Shown here: piece after piece, positions 18,233-28,044 of the stretch
Layout of the letters: each line of letters starts with the position of its first letter
How positions within the stretch are numbered: position 1 is the first letter of the stretch
NCBI GenBank assembly: GCA_947470185.1
Contig: CANIRZ010000003.1
Coordinates: 62,001-126,000, forward strand
Length of the DNA: 64,000 nucleotides
Reading direction: 5' to 3'
From: Sphingomonadales bacterium
Lineage (GTDB): Bacteria > Pseudomonadota > Alphaproteobacteria > Sphingomonadales > Sphingomonadaceae
Program-made: the position numbers and the translations under genes
The notes under the pieces: generated by a model
What the model saw: only the letters and a program-made list of their open reading frames with translations
Database searches by the model: none
What the model was told of the DNA's origin: nothing

Positions 18233-19027
18233 TTAAGGTGCGATACCATTGCCTGGCAGCGATGCATTTACGATACCGCCGTCGCAGGCGATCGTTTCAC
18301 CAACGATATAGTCCCCTGCGCGTGCGGCAAGGAAGATTGCAAGACCAGCCATGTCCTCAGGCGTTCCGACTCGTGGAAACGGGATGTTCTTGCCCACGGC
18401 GTCCGCATGGTCGCGCGCCGCCTTGTTCATGTCCGACTGGAATGCACCTGGCGCAATACCCGACACCAATATGTTATCCTTGACCAGCTCAGCCGCCAGA
18501 CGGCGCGTCAAATGGATGACGGCGGCTTTCGATGCCTGATAGCTGTATGTTTGCCACGGGTTAATGCGCAGGCCATCGATCGATGCGATGTTGATCACCT
18601 TGCCGGGACGGTCAAAGGTTGCCGCGGCCTTTAACTGCGGGTGCAGCGCCTGCGTCAGGAAGAACAAGGATTTGACGTTCAAGTCCATGACCCGGTCCCA
18701 ACCGCTTTCGGGAAACTGACCGAACTCTGCACCCCAAGCAGCGCCAGCATTGTTGACGAGAATGTCGACTTTTTCCTCACGCGCCGCGATTTGTTCGGCA
18801 AGCGAAAGGCAGCCGTCAACGGTCGACAGGTCACATGGCAGGCCAATCACTTGACTGCCAAATTCGGCAACGGTTTCCTCAATCTGGTCCACCTTACGCG
18901 CGCTGATGTACACGCGTGCTGCGCCTGCCTTCAGATAACCCTCGACAATCATCTTGCCGATGCCGCGCGAGCCGCCCGTGACAACAGCAACGCGGCCATT
19001 GAGGTTGAATAAGCTTTGAATGTCCAT
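18233..19027 (-). CDS. Short-chain dehydrogenase/reductase (RhlG-like)
   Basis: A 264-residue NAD(P)-dependent oxidoreductase. The Rossmann glycine motif is 'TGGSRGIG' (17-24), the structural motif 'NNAG' (92-95), and the catalytic triad Ser149, Tyr163, Lys167 ('YQASK'). Overall resemblance is to RhlG-type beta-ketoacyl reductases. It is the last gene of a leftward run after two acyl-CoA dehydrogenases, so its natural substrate is likely an acyl-CoA or acyl-chain hydroxy/keto compound. The exact substrate cannot be told. Confidence 0.85.
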   Translation of the reverse strand: MDIQSLFNLNGRVAVVTGGSRGIGKMIVEGYLKAGAARVYISARKVDQIEETVAEFGSQVIGLPCDLSTVDGCLSLAEQIAAREEKVDILVNNAGAAWGAEFGQFPESGWDRVMDLNVKSLFFLTQALHPQLKAAATFDRPGKVINIASIDGLRINPWQTYSYQASKAAVIHLTRRLAAELVKDNILVSGIAPGAFQSDMNKAARDHADAVGKNIPFPRVGTPEDMAGLAIFLAARAGDYIVGETIACDGGIVNASLPGNGIAP

Positions 19028-19040
19028 TTGAGGTGTCCTT

Positions 19041-20177
19041 TTAATAACCGTTCATCGTCGCCACGCGGTCTGCGTGATAATAAGTATCGCCGAAAAATTC
19101 GTTCAGGCCGCGATCGCGCTTCATATACAAGCCGATGTCATATTCGTCCGTCATGCCAATACCGCCATGCATTTGCACGCCTTCACGGACCGCAAGGTTG
19201 CAGGCAAGGCCCGCTTTCGCCTTTGCCGCCGCAACATACAACTCAGCCTTGGCATGGCCTTCGTCTATCAGTGATTGTGCCTTGAGCACGATCGAACGTG
19301 CGCCTTCCATTTCGCCGTACAGATGCGCAGCACGATGTTGGAGCGCCTGAAACTCACCAATGACTCGGTCGAATTGCTTGCGGGTTTTGAGATAGTCGAA
19401 CGTCAAATCCATAGCGCCCGTGCCAACGCCCACCATTTCGGCGGCGGCCCCCACACGTCCTGCGTCAAGCATTTTGGAAAGCACGCTCCAGCCACCATCG
19501 ACTTCGCCAATGATGGCATCGGCGTCGACCTGAACGCCGTCCAGTTTCACATGTGCGGCGACAGCCGAATCGACCAAGCGGGTGGCCTCCATCGACAAGC
19601 CCGCAGCATCCTTATCGACAGCAAACAGCGTCAGCCCATCTGTCTCGCCAGCCGCACCCGCAGTCCGCGCCGCGACAATCAGCATGTCCGATGACGCGCC
19701 CTGCACGACAAATTGCTTTTGCCCTGTCAGCTTAAAGCCATTGCCGCTGCGTGTCGCAACGCAGGCGATTTTTTCTGGGCGGTGCTTGACGCCTTCTTCA
19801 ATAGCGATGCCAATAACGGTTTCACCAGCCAAGATGCCGGGGAACCACCGGTCACGCATCGCTTTATCCGCCAGCTTCAACGCCTCAACCGCCGCGACCG
19901 ACGTGGTCAAAAAAGGCGATGGCGACAGATTACGGCCGATTTCTTCTAGGACGATTCCCGCCTCTATCTGGCCCATGCCCATGCCGCCATCGGCTTCGGG
20001 AATGAGGATGCCGGTAAAGCCCATTTCGGCAAATTGCTTCCACAGGCCGTGGCTAAAGCCATCCTTGCAGCCCATATCGCGAAATTTGCGAAAATGGGTG
20101 ACGGGCGCTTCGCTTGCCATGAAATCCCGCGCGCTGTCGCGCAGCATGTTCTGGTCGTCGTTTAAGGTCATTGCCAT
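19041..20177 (-). CDS. Acyl-CoA dehydrogenase
   Basis: A 378-residue flavoprotein of the acyl-CoA dehydrogenase superfamily. N-terminal helical domain ('MLRDSARDFMASEAPVTHFR'), middle beta domain ('GFKLTGQKQFVVQGASSDML') and C-terminal helical domain ('GIGMTDEYDIGLYMKRD') are in order. The start at 20177 was chosen because it lies two bases after the stop of the next dehydrogenase gene; the longer frame overlaps that gene. Such tandem pairs in sphingomonads and actinobacteria often form heteromeric enzymes for steroid or branched side chains; that is possible here. Confidence 0.9.
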   Translation of the reverse strand: MAMTLNDDQNMLRDSARDFMASEAPVTHFRKFRDMGCKDGFSHGLWKQFAEMGFTGILIPEADGGMGMGQIEAGIVLEEIGRNLSPSPFLTTSVAAVEALKLADKAMRDRWFPGILAGETVIGIAIEEGVKHRPEKIACVATRSGNGFKLTGQKQFVVQGASSDMLIVAARTAGAAGETDGLTLFAVDKDAAGLSMEATRLVDSAVAAHVKLDGVQVDADAIIGEVDGGWSVLSKMLDAGRVGAAAEMVGVGTGAMDLTFDYLKTRKQFDRVIGEFQALQHRAAHLYGEMEGARSIVLKAQSLIDEGHAKAELYVAAAKAKAGLACNLAVREGVQMHGGIGMTDEYDIGLYMKRDRGLNEFFGDTYYHADRVATMNGY

Positions 20178-20179
20178 GA

Positions 20180-21340
20180 TTAGGCCCCTGGCATTTCGAG
20201 AATACGTTTCGATACAACATTGAGCATCACTTCGCTGGTGCCGCCCTCGATCGAGTTGGCTTTGGTGCGCAACCAATTGCGTGCCTTGGACCCGCCATTG
20301 GCCCGCTCGCTTTCCCACTCAAGCGCCTGAGAACCGCCAATCGACATGACCAGTTCATTGCGTTTCTTGTTCAATTCGGTCCCGACATATTTCATCAGGT
20401 TCGAATACGCCGGATGCGCCTTGCCGGTTTTCCATTCGTCCATGAAGCGTTCGCCATGGGCGCGGAAGGTGAGGTTATCGACATCGAACAATGCCATTTG
20501 CGCGCGCAGCACTGGTTCTTCAGCTAGAACGGCTTTCATCGCTGCGCCAATGGAGGTCACGCCGCCATCGCCGCCCATGCCCGAAATCATTTCGCGTTCA
20601 TGGCCGAGCAGATATTTCGCAACGTCCCAGCCGCGATTGATTTCGCCGACCAGCTGATCCTTGGGCACGACGACATTGTCGAAGAAGGTTTCGCAGAAGG
20701 GCGAATTGCCAGAGATCAGCTTGATTGGCTTGGTTGAAACACCGGCTGTTTCCATGTCGAACAACAAGAAGCTGATGCCGTGATATTTATTAGCCTTATC
20801 GGTGCGGACGAGGCAGAAAATCCAATCGGCCTTATCTGCATAAGAGGTCCATATTTTCTGGCCGTTGACGACCCAATGATCCCCCTTATCTTCGCCAAAG
20901 GTCTGCATCGACACAAGGTCGCTGCCGGAACCTGGCTCGGAATAGCCCTGACACCAGCGGATTTCGCCGCGGGCGATTTGGCCCATATAATGTACTTTTT
21001 GCTCTTCGGTGCCGAACTTGAGCAACGCAGGGCCAAGCATCCAGATGCCGAAGCTGTTGAGCGGCGAGCGGCAGCCAAGCTTTGCCATTTCCTGACGCAG
21101 GATTTTTGTTTCCTGTGGGGATAGGCCAGCGCCACCATAAGCCTTTGGCCAATCCGGCACAGTGTAGCCCTTGGCAACGCACGCTTCGAGCCACAATTTT
21201 TGCGCTTCGGATTGGAAAACGAAATTGCGTCCACCCCAGCAAACGTCGTCGTCACCCTTTGCAGGTGTGCGCATTTCGGCCGGGCAGTTTTCTTCTAGCC
21301 AGGCGCGCGCCTCGGCGCGGAATGTTTCAAGGTCGGACAT
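20180..21340 (-). CDS. Acyl-CoA dehydrogenase
   Basis: A 386-residue acyl-CoA dehydrogenase, first gene of the leftward run. It has 'WPKAYGGAGLSPQETKILRQ' in the N-terminal domain, 'QGYSEPGSGSDLVSMQT' for the FAD-binding region, and 'IEGGTSEVMLNVVSKRILEMPG' at the C-terminus, where the usual 'GGT.EI..N.IA.R.LG' loop contacts FAD. With the following gene (two-base gap) it may form a heterotetramer. The start at 21340 is preceded by GGAGAG. Confidence 0.9.
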   Translation of the reverse strand: MSDLETFRAEARAWLEENCPAEMRTPAKGDDDVCWGGRNFVFQSEAQKLWLEACVAKGYTVPDWPKAYGGAGLSPQETKILRQEMAKLGCRSPLNSFGIWMLGPALLKFGTEEQKVHYMGQIARGEIRWCQGYSEPGSGSDLVSMQTFGEDKGDHWVVNGQKIWTSYADKADWIFCLVRTDKANKYHGISFLLFDMETAGVSTKPIKLISGNSPFCETFFDNVVVPKDQLVGEINRGWDVAKYLLGHEREMISGMGGDGGVTSIGAAMKAVLAEEPVLRAQMALFDVDNLTFRAHGERFMDEWKTGKAHPAYSNLMKYVGTELNKKRNELVMSIGGSQALEWESERANGGSKARNWLRTKANSIEGGTSEVMLNVVSKRILEMPGA

Positions 21341-21550
21341 GACGCTCTCCTGTTAATTGCGTGATGAATTTTTGGGCGGTCACGCATGGAAACGCAAGCC
21401 TTTATCGGTGAGCGAAGCTTGCCGTAACGTCATTTGCATCGCGATTGACAGGATGGGCTGTTTGCCTAGCATAAGCGCGGGACATAGGAGAGAAACATCG
21501 TGCGATTCGCCGGAAAACAAGCTTTTTCACGTTATATGTTTTAACCCTTG

Positions 21551-22966
21551 ATGGCACCCGCAGTTGCACTTCCGCGTTCGTTAAAAGTCATGCACGGCCT
21601 TGGCTCTGTTGCCTATGGCGTCAAGGACAACGGATTTTCGGTCTTCCTGCTGATTTTCTATAATCAGGTGCTTGGCATTGACGCGGGCGTCGTCGGCACT
21701 GTCATCATGGCCGCGCTGATTTTTGATGCCTTTGCGGATCCAATTATTGGCGAACTATCCGATCGCACGCAAAGCAAATGGGGCAGGCGCCTGCCGTGGC
21801 TGTACACCGCGGCAATTCCGCTTGGTATCATCTGGCTGTTACTGTGGCACCCGCCCGAAATGGGGCAAACGGGAACGATCATCTGGCTGTTCTGCACGGC
21901 CGTATTGGCGCGCTCATTGGTTGCGATGTGCGAGGTTCCGTCCATCGCGCTCGTCCCGGAACTGACGGCTGATTATGATGAACGGACGCGGTTGATGCGC
22001 TATCGTTTCCTGTTTGGCTGGGCTGGCGGGCTGCTGATGCTTATCTTTGCGTATGGCATTTTCTTCACCGGCGAAAAGGGTGTGAGCGACCCTGTGGGTT
22101 ATGATGCATATTCGGTTTGGGGTGCGTTGATGATGACGGGCGCGGTGTTGATCTCCGCGCTTGGGCAGCATCGGCATGTTGCCAAGCAATCGCCCCCTGC
22201 CCCGCGCGGTGTTGGCCTTGGCCACGCCTTTGCAGAGGCGAAGGTGACGCTCTCCAACCGGGCGTTTCTGTGGCTGGTATCGGCTGCTGTATTTGGGCTG
22301 ATCAACCAGGGGCTGACATTTGCGCTAACCAATTACCAACTCGGCTTTCTGTGGCAGCTTAAGCAAATGGAGATGCTCTATTATGCGCTTATCTTGTTTA
22401 CGACTGTCATCGTGGCATTCATCATCGTTCCGCCCCTGTCCGCGCGTTTGGGTAAGAAGAATGCAGCCATATTGCTGGCGATGATCTCCATGACCTTCAC
22501 GGCGGGCTTATATGGCAGCTGGCTTTTGGACCTTGTGCCCGGCGCGCCAAATAACCCTTCGATCCTGTTCATGTTCGCTATGGTGGCCATGACCAACAGC
22601 GCGGCAGTCGGCATGATGATGCTGACATCATCCATGATGGCCGATGTGGTTGAGGCGTCGCAGCAGGAAACCGGCAGACGTTCCGAAGGTTTGTTTTTCG
22701 CCGGCTATTTCTTTATGCAGAAATGCGCCGTTGGCATTGGCACATTCGCAGCGGGCATGATCCTGACTTTTGCAGATTTTCCGCAAAATGCGGTGCCCGG
22801 GCGCGTGGATGTTACCGTGCTCGACGGGCTTGCGCTATATTATATGGGCACGGTGCTGGTTCTTGGAATTATCGGCGTCCTTATCCTGAGGCATTTCCCT
22901 ATTTCGCGTGAAAGTCATAATGAACGTTTGCGCGTCTTGAACACAGCGGCAGAGTCTGCCAGTTAA
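21551..22966 (+). CDS. GPH-type MFS transporter (glycoside-pentoside-hexuronide:cation symporter-like)
   Basis: A 471-residue inner-membrane transporter with about 12 helices. Features of the GPH family are visible: 'LIFDAFADPIIGELSDRTQS' with the conserved cytoplasmic 'DRT.S.WGRRLPW' loop at about residues 72-87, and a second-half motif near 'SMMADVVEASQQETGRRSEG'. It leads a rightward run of acyl-CoA catabolic genes, so it may import a carboxylated or lipid-like substrate rather than a sugar. The ATG at 21551 was taken rather than a TTG three bases before. Confidence 0.82.
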   Translation: MAPAVALPRSLKVMHGLGSVAYGVKDNGFSVFLLIFYNQVLGIDAGVVGTVIMAALIFDAFADPIIGELSDRTQSKWGRRLPWLYTAAIPLGIIWLLLWHPPEMGQTGTIIWLFCTAVLARSLVAMCEVPSIALVPELTADYDERTRLMRYRFLFGWAGGLLMLIFAYGIFFTGEKGVSDPVGYDAYSVWGALMMTGAVLISALGQHRHVAKQSPPAPRGVGLGHAFAEAKVTLSNRAFLWLVSAAVFGLINQGLTFALTNYQLGFLWQLKQMEMLYYALILFTTVIVAFIIVPPLSARLGKKNAAILLAMISMTFTAGLYGSWLLDLVPGAPNNPSILFMFAMVAMTNSAAVGMMMLTSSMMADVVEASQQETGRRSEGLFFAGYFFMQKCAVGIGTFAAGMILTFADFPQNAVPGRVDVTVLDGLALYYMGTVLVLGIIGVLILRHFPISRESHNERLRVLNTAAESAS

Positions 22967-22998
22967 CCGATCAATTAAAAATGAAAGAGGAATGAACC

Positions 22999-24282
22999 AT
23001 GGATTTCGATCTCACCGACAAGCAAACCTACTGGCGGGACCGTATCCGCGATCATAACGAACGCTTCTTGCGCCCACGCGTTGCCGATTATTATGCTGAG
23101 CAGGCTGTTGGCGACCGTTGGAAAGTGCTTCAGGTTGTCGAAGAGGAAAAGGCACGGGCCAAGGCCGCTGGCCTTTGGAACCTGTTCATGCCGCCAACGT
23201 CAGGCCGTGTGCACGTCGATGACAGCATCCATTTTGAGGGCCCAGGCCTCAACAACATGGAATATGCCCTCTGCGCCGAAGAAATGGGCCGCATCGGTTT
23301 TGCATCGGAAGTCTATAACTGCTCCGCGCCAGACACTGGAAACATGGAAGTGTTCTTGCGTTACGGAACCGCCGCGCATAAAGAAAAATGGATGATCCCG
23401 TTAATGAACGGCGAAATCCGTTCGGCGTTTTTGATGACTGAGCCAGCTGTTGCTTCGTCCGATGCGACCAACATTGAAACCTCCATCCGCCGTGAAGGCG
23501 ACGAATATGTGCTGAATGGCGTTAAATGGTGGTCATCAGGCGCAGGCGACCCGCGCTGCAAAATCGCGATTGTCATGGGCAAGACCGATTTCGAAGCCAA
23601 GCGTCATGCGCAGCAATCGATGGTGCTGATGGAGCTTGATGCCCCCGGCGTAAACATTCTGCGCCATTTGCCCGTGTTCGGGTATGACGACGCGCCGCAT
23701 GGCCATATGGAAATCGAATTGAAGGATGTCCGCATTCCGGCGTCAAACATACTGCTGGGCGAAGGTCGCGGTTTCGAGATCGCGCAAGGGCGCCTTGGAC
23801 CAGGCCGCATCCACCATTGCATGCGCACAATCGGTGTCGCCGAAGAGGCGCTGGAGAAAATGTGCAAGCGGCTGCAAACCCGCGTTGCTTTCGGCAAGAC
23901 CGTTGCCGAACAGAGCGTATGGGAAGAACGCATTGCACGGGCGCGTATCGACATTGAAATGACTCGCCTGCTCTGCCTGAAGGCAGCGGACATGATGGAC
24001 AAGGTCGGCAACAAGGCTGCAGCAGCAGAAATCGCGATGATCAAGGTGCAGGCCCCGAATATGGCGCTGAGCATCATCGACAATGCGATTCAAGCGCATG
24101 GCGGCGGCGGTGTGTCCGACGATTTCGGTCTTGCATCGGCATGGGCGCATCAGCGCACATTGCGTTTGGCCGATGGTCCAGACGAAGTACACGCCCGCGC
24201 AATTGCCCGTATGGAACTTGGCAAGCATGGTAGCCGCAGCAAAGACGGACTGTCCAGCGGCGACATGGGGGCAACACGGTGA
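22999..24282 (+). CDS. Acyl-CoA dehydrogenase family protein (ACAD10/11 or LvaC-like)
   Basis: A 427-residue acyl-CoA dehydrogenase, a little longer than the usual 380-390. N-terminal domain '[20 protein letters not shown]', middle domain '[20 protein letters not shown]' and C-terminal '[20 protein letters not shown]' are in order. It resembles the ACAD11/CaiA-type branch found next to APH-fold phosphotransferases, and such a gene lies two genes downstream. In the LvaA/LvaC and ACAD10/11 systems the kinase phosphorylates 4-hydroxyacyl-CoA and the dehydrogenase eliminates the phosphate. AGAGG precedes the ATG. The role is inferred from family and context. Confidence 0.85.
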   Translation: MDFDLTDKQTYWRDRIRDHNERFLRPRVADYYAEQAVGDRWKVLQVVEEEKARAKAAGLWNLFMPPTSGRVHVDDSIHFEGPGLNNMEYALCAEEMGRIGFASEVYNCSAPDTGNMEVFLRYGTAAHKEKWMIPLMNGEIRSAFLMTEPAVASSDATNIETSIRREGDEYVLNGVKWWSSGAGDPRCKIAIVMGKTDFEAKRHAQQSMVLMELDAPGVNILRHLPVFGYDDAPHGHMEIELKDVRIPASNILLGEGRGFEIAQGRLGPGRIHHCMRTIGVAEEALEKMCKRLQTRVAFGKTVAEQSVWEERIARARIDIEMTRLLCLKAADMMDKVGNKAAAAEIAMIKVQAPNMALSIIDNAIQAHGGGGVSDDFGLASAWAHQRTLRLADGPDEVHARAIARMELGKHGSRSKDGLSSGDMGATR

Positions 24283-25367
24283 AGGCTGCTGTCCTGATCG
24301 AAGCGGGTAAACCGCTTCAAATCGAGCAGATTAACATCTCCAATCCCGGGCCGCATGAGGTGCTTATCCGCACCGCGGCCTGTGGGCTGTGCCATAGCGA
24401 CCTACACTTTATCGAAGGTACCTATCCGCATCCCTTACCCGCTATACCGGGACATGAGGCCGCGGGCATTGTTGAGGCAGTGGGCAGCGAAGTGCGCACG
24501 GTTAAGGTCGGCGACGCCGTTGTCACCTGCCTGAGCGCATTCTGCGGCCATTGTGAATATTGCGTCACTGGGCGGATGTCGCTGTGCCTTGGCGGCGAAA
24601 CCCGCCGCAGGCCAGGCGAAGCACCGCGTCTGACGCGGCCAGATGGCAGCATCGTCAACCAGATGCTGAACCTGTCGGCTTATGCCGAAATGATGTTGGT
24701 GCACGAACATGCGTGCGTCGCCATTCATCCCGACATGCCCTTGCCGCAGGCGTCCGTCATTGGTTGCGCTGTGACCACAGGCGCAGGCACCATTTTCAAT
24801 GCGTGTAAAGTCACACCCGGCGAAACCGTTGCCGTCATTGGCTGCGGCGGCGTTGGCCTTGCCACAATTAATGCCGCCAAGATTGCAGGGGCTGGACGCA
24901 TCATCGCGGCTGACCCGTTGCCTGAAAAGCGCGCGATGGCGTTGAAGCTGGGCGCGACCGATGTGGTCGATGCCTTGGCCGATGATGCCGCTGCGCAAAT
25001 TCAGGAACTGACCAAGGGCGGTGTTGACCATGCGATTGAAGCTGTTGGAAGGCCAGCGTCCGGCACGCTTGCGGTCAAGTCACTCAAGCGGGGCGGAACA
25101 GCAACCATCCTTGGCATGATGCCGTTACAGCATTCGGTTGGCTTGTCCGCGATGGACCTTTTGTCCGGCAAGAAACTGCAAGGCGCGATCATGGGCGGCA
25201 ACCGCTTCCCGGTCGATATCCCGCGTCTGGTGGATTTCTACATGCGCGGTCTACTGGATCTCGACACCATCATTTCGGAAACCATTCCGCTGGAGCGGAT
25301 CAACGAAGGCTTTGACCAGATGAAGCGCGGTGACTCGGCCCGTTCGGTCATCGTTTTTGACCAATGA
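24279..25367 (+). CDS. Zinc-dependent alcohol dehydrogenase
   Basis: A 362-residue medium-chain dehydrogenase. Catalytic zinc ligands are in '[10 protein letters not shown]' and '[12 protein letters not shown]'; structural zinc is bound by the lobe '[15 protein letters not shown]'. The NAD fold has '[19 protein letters not shown]'. It resembles the mycothiol/NDMA-type class III branch in length. The GTG start overlaps the previous stop by four bases and the next gene's ATG overlaps its own stop by four, so translation of the three genes is coupled. Substrate unknown. Confidence 0.88.
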   Translation: MKAAVLIEAGKPLQIEQINISNPGPHEVLIRTAACGLCHSDLHFIEGTYPHPLPAIPGHEAAGIVEAVGSEVRTVKVGDAVVTCLSAFCGHCEYCVTGRMSLCLGGETRRRPGEAPRLTRPDGSIVNQMLNLSAYAEMMLVHEHACVAIHPDMPLPQASVIGCAVTTGAGTIFNACKVTPGETVAVIGCGGVGLATINAAKIAGAGRIIAADPLPEKRAMALKLGATDVVDALADDAAAQIQELTKGGVDHAIEAVGRPASGTLAVKSLKRGGTATILGMMPLQHSVGLSAMDLLSGKKLQGAIMGGNRFPVDIPRLVDFYMRGLLDLDTIISETIPLERINEGFDQMKRGDSARSVIVFDQ

Positions 25368-26446
25368 GCACAGCCCCAACCCCGATTGACGCGCAAACGG
25401 CCTTTACCGGAACGGTCGCGCCAACGGGTGCGGACATCCTTGATGCCACAGCATTGGCGCAATGGATGGATGCGCATGTCGACGGATTTGAAGGTCCAGT
25501 CGAGGTCCTGAAATTTGCAGGTGGCCAGTCGAACCCGACATATCGGTTAAACGCCAAAAGCGGCTCTTATGTGCTGCGTCGCAAGCCATTTGGCGTCCTG
25601 TTGCCCAGCGCACACGCCGTTGACCGCGAATATAAGGTGATTGCGGGCTTATACCCAACGGGCTTTCCTGTCGCAAAGCCCTTTGGGCTATGCACCGACG
25701 ACGGTGTCGCCGGGTCGATGTTCTATATCATGGATATGGTTGAAGGCCGGACGATCTGGGACGGTTCCATGCCGGGTTCAAACCCTGCGGAGCGCCGTGC
25801 GACTTACGAGGCGATGATCGACACATTAGCGGCGCTGCACAATGTTGATGTCGAAGGCGCTGGCCTGTCCGACTTTGGCAAGCCCGGGAATTATTTCGGG
25901 CGGCAGGTCGAACGCTGGACAAAGCAGTATAGGCTGGCTGAAACCGAAACGATGCCCGAAATGGAACGCCTCATCGAATGGCTGCCCAAAACCTTGCCCG
26001 AACAGACCCGCACCAGCGTCGTCCATGGCGACTATCGCATTGATAACATGATCTTCGATGCGAAAGAGGCAAAGGTCGTGGCGGTGCTTGACTGGGAATT
26101 GTCGACCTTGGGCGACCCGCTGGCAGATTTCACCTATGTCGCAATGGCATGGGTAACGCAGAATGAAGGCCGCTCGGGTGTTATGGACTTGGATCGTGCC
26201 GCATTGGGCATTCCCGAGCTCGACCAGATGGTTGAACGCTATTGCGCCGCCACGAACCGTGACGGCGTGCCCGACATGAACTGGTATTTTGCGTATAATT
26301 TCTTCCGGCTCGCCGGGATTATCCAAGGCATCAAAAAACGTGTCATCGACGGCACCGCAAGTTCGTCACATGCACAAGCCATGGCCGAGCGCGTATTCCC
26401 ACTGGCCGAATCTGCATGGAAGTTCGCGGAGAAGGCTGGGGCCTAA
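25364..26446 (+). CDS. APH-fold phosphotransferase (LvaA / ACAD10-11 N-domain-like)
   Basis: A 360-residue kinase-fold protein. The nucleotide-binding lobe has 'KFAGGQSNPTYRL' and 'YVLRRKPFG' (Lys for ATP), the catalytic loop is 'VVHGDYRIDNMIF' with the Asp, and the Mg-binding Asp follows in 'LDWELSTLGDPLAD'. It is not an antibiotic-resistance gene by context: it is embedded among acyl-CoA dehydrogenases and SDRs. Relatives (LvaA in levulinate catabolism, the N-domain of human ACAD10/11) phosphorylate 4-hydroxyacyl-CoA. That role is inferred here. Confidence 0.85.
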   Translation: MSTAPTPIDAQTAFTGTVAPTGADILDATALAQWMDAHVDGFEGPVEVLKFAGGQSNPTYRLNAKSGSYVLRRKPFGVLLPSAHAVDREYKVIAGLYPTGFPVAKPFGLCTDDGVAGSMFYIMDMVEGRTIWDGSMPGSNPAERRATYEAMIDTLAALHNVDVEGAGLSDFGKPGNYFGRQVERWTKQYRLAETETMPEMERLIEWLPKTLPEQTRTSVVHGDYRIDNMIFDAKEAKVVAVLDWELSTLGDPLADFTYVAMAWVTQNEGRSGVMDLDRAALGIPELDQMVERYCAATNRDGVPDMNWYFAYNFFRLAGIIQGIKKRVIDGTASSSHAQAMAERVFPLAESAWKFAEKAGA

Positions 26447-26488
26447 TTGATAATCCTCCCCGCACGCGGCGAGGAAAAGGAGAGAAGA

Positions 26489-27250
26489 ATGTCTTTATTC
26501 GATATGACCGGCAAGGTTGCCATCATCACAGGTTCATCGCGCGGCATTGGTCAGGCGATTGCCGAAGAAATGGCGGATCATGGTGCGAAAGTTGTGATTT
26601 CTAGCCGCAATATCGACGATTGCGCGGCCGTCGCCGCTGGTATCAATGCCAAGCATACAGGTGCGGCCCTTGCCGTTGCCTCAAGCCTGTCCTCCAAGGA
26701 AAGCTTGCAAAATCTGGTTGATGAAGCGCGCAAGGCCTTTGGCAAAGTCGATGTTTTGGTCTGCAATGCCGCATCCAACCCGCATTATGGCCCGATGGCC
26801 ACAATCACGGACGAGCAACTGCGCAAGACACTAGATCATAATATCGTATCGCAGCATTGGTTGATCCAGATGGTCGTACCCGAAATGATAGAACGCAAAT
26901 CGGGCTCCATCGTGATCGTCTCATCCATTGGTGGCTTGCGTGGATCACCGATCTTGGGCGCGTACGCGATCACCAAGGCCGCAGATATCCAGATGACCAA
27001 GAATCTTGCGCGCGAATATGGCCCGCATAATGTGCGTATCAATTCGATCGCACCCGGGCTGGTGAAAACCGATTTTGCCAAGGCCTTGTGGGAGAACCCC
27101 GAAAATTTGAAGGCATCGACATCTGGCGCGGCGCTGGGCCGTATTGGTGAGCCGCGCGAAATTGCGGGTGCTGCGGTATATCTCGCGTCCGACGCCTCAA
27201 GCTTTATGACCGGACAGACAATTGTGGTTGATGGAGGCGTTGTCGTATGA
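26489..27250 (+). CDS. Short-chain dehydrogenase/reductase
   Basis: A 253-residue SDR with '[20 protein letters not shown]' as the cofactor site, '[11 protein letters not shown]' in place of the usual NNAG, the Ser of 'IVSSIGG' and 'YAITKAA' (Tyr-x3-Lys). The C-terminal '[14 protein letters not shown]' is standard. The DHRS4-like carbonyl reductase branch is the nearest resemblance. AAGGAGAG lies ahead of ATG 26489. It is followed by a second SDR with a four-base overlap. Confidence 0.87.
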   Translation: MSLFDMTGKVAIITGSSRGIGQAIAEEMADHGAKVVISSRNIDDCAAVAAGINAKHTGAALAVASSLSSKESLQNLVDEARKAFGKVDVLVCNAASNPHYGPMATITDEQLRKTLDHNIVSQHWLIQMVVPEMIERKSGSIVIVSSIGGLRGSPILGAYAITKAADIQMTKNLAREYGPHNVRINSIAPGLVKTDFAKALWENPENLKASTSGAALGRIGEPREIAGAAVYLASDASSFMTGQTIVVDGGVVV

Positions 27251-28044
27251 GCGGAGCATTAGAAGGCAAGATTGCCATCATCACCGGCGCTGGCTCAGGC
27301 ATTGGCCGCGCGTCCGCCATCCGCTTTGCGGCCGAGGGCGCTAAAGTCGTTTTGGGCGACATGGCGGCATCGGTGCATGACACCGCGGCGATGATCGGCG
27401 ATGCCGCGACTGCCGTGCAAATGGACGCAGGCGATGAAGCCGATGTGGCGGCGCTGGTTGCAAAAACAATCGCGCAGCACGGCCATATCGACATCGCCTT
27501 TGCCAACGCTGGCATTTCGGGCGGCATGGAAGGCATTTTCGACAACACCGTTGAAAACTTTACCAGCGTCCTGCGCGTCAACCTGATTGGTCCATGGCTC
27601 ATGGTAAAGCATGCGGGCAAAGCGATGGCGGACGCGGGCAATGGCGGATCGATCATCCTGACGGCAAGCGTCGCGGGCATCCGTTCCGGTGCTGGCGGCC
27701 CGCCTTATTCGGCATCCAAGGCAGGCGTCATCAATCTGGCGCAAGTCAGCGCGCAACAATTGTCAGGGACCAATGTCCGCTGCAACGCGATTTGCCCGGG
27801 CCTAACCGAAACGGGGATGACCAAGCCGACATTCGATTATGCCCGTGAAAAGGGTGTGACCGAGAAGATTGGCCGCCTGAACCCCTTGCGCCGCGGCGCG
27901 CAGCCAGAAGAACTTGCCAATGTGGCTTTGTTCCTGGCCAGCGACCAGGCTTCTTATGTCAACGGCCAAGCCATTGCCGTCGATGGCGGGCTGTCCAGCT
28001 CGCACCCTGTAACCCGTCAATTGACAGGACAAACCGCCGTATGA
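27247..28044 (+). CDS. Short-chain dehydrogenase/reductase
   Basis: A 265-residue SDR of the 3-oxoacyl-ACP-reductase/BDH type. It has '[20 protein letters not shown]', 'FANAGISGG', the Ser of 'LTASVAG', 'YSASKAGV' and the C-terminal '[11 protein letters not shown]'. The unpaired use of two SDRs plus an alcohol dehydrogenase in one operon fits stepwise oxidation of a multi-hydroxylated acyl-CoA. It overlaps the genes on both sides by four bases. Confidence 0.87.
   Translation: MSGALEGKIAIITGAGSGIGRASAIRFAAEGAKVVLGDMAASVHDTAAMIGDAATAVQMDAGDEADVAALVAKTIAQHGHIDIAFANAGISGGMEGIFDNTVENFTSVLRVNLIGPWLMVKHAGKAMADAGNGGSIILTASVAGIRSGAGGPPYSASKAGVINLAQVSAQQLSGTNVRCNAICPGLTETGMTKPTFDYAREKGVTEKIGRLNPLRRGAQPEELANVALFLASDQASYVNGQAIAVDGGLSSSHPVTRQLTGQTAV

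Noticed and set aside
17566-18483. A 305-codon open frame on the plus strand across the purL-SDR gap
   Set aside because: Composition is arginine/cysteine-rich and low in typical protein pattern, it runs into the opposite-strand SDR gene, and it has no motif or ribosome site.
25364-26446. Aminoglycoside resistance gene
   Set aside because: APH fold only; the operon context and relatives point to acyl-CoA metabolism.
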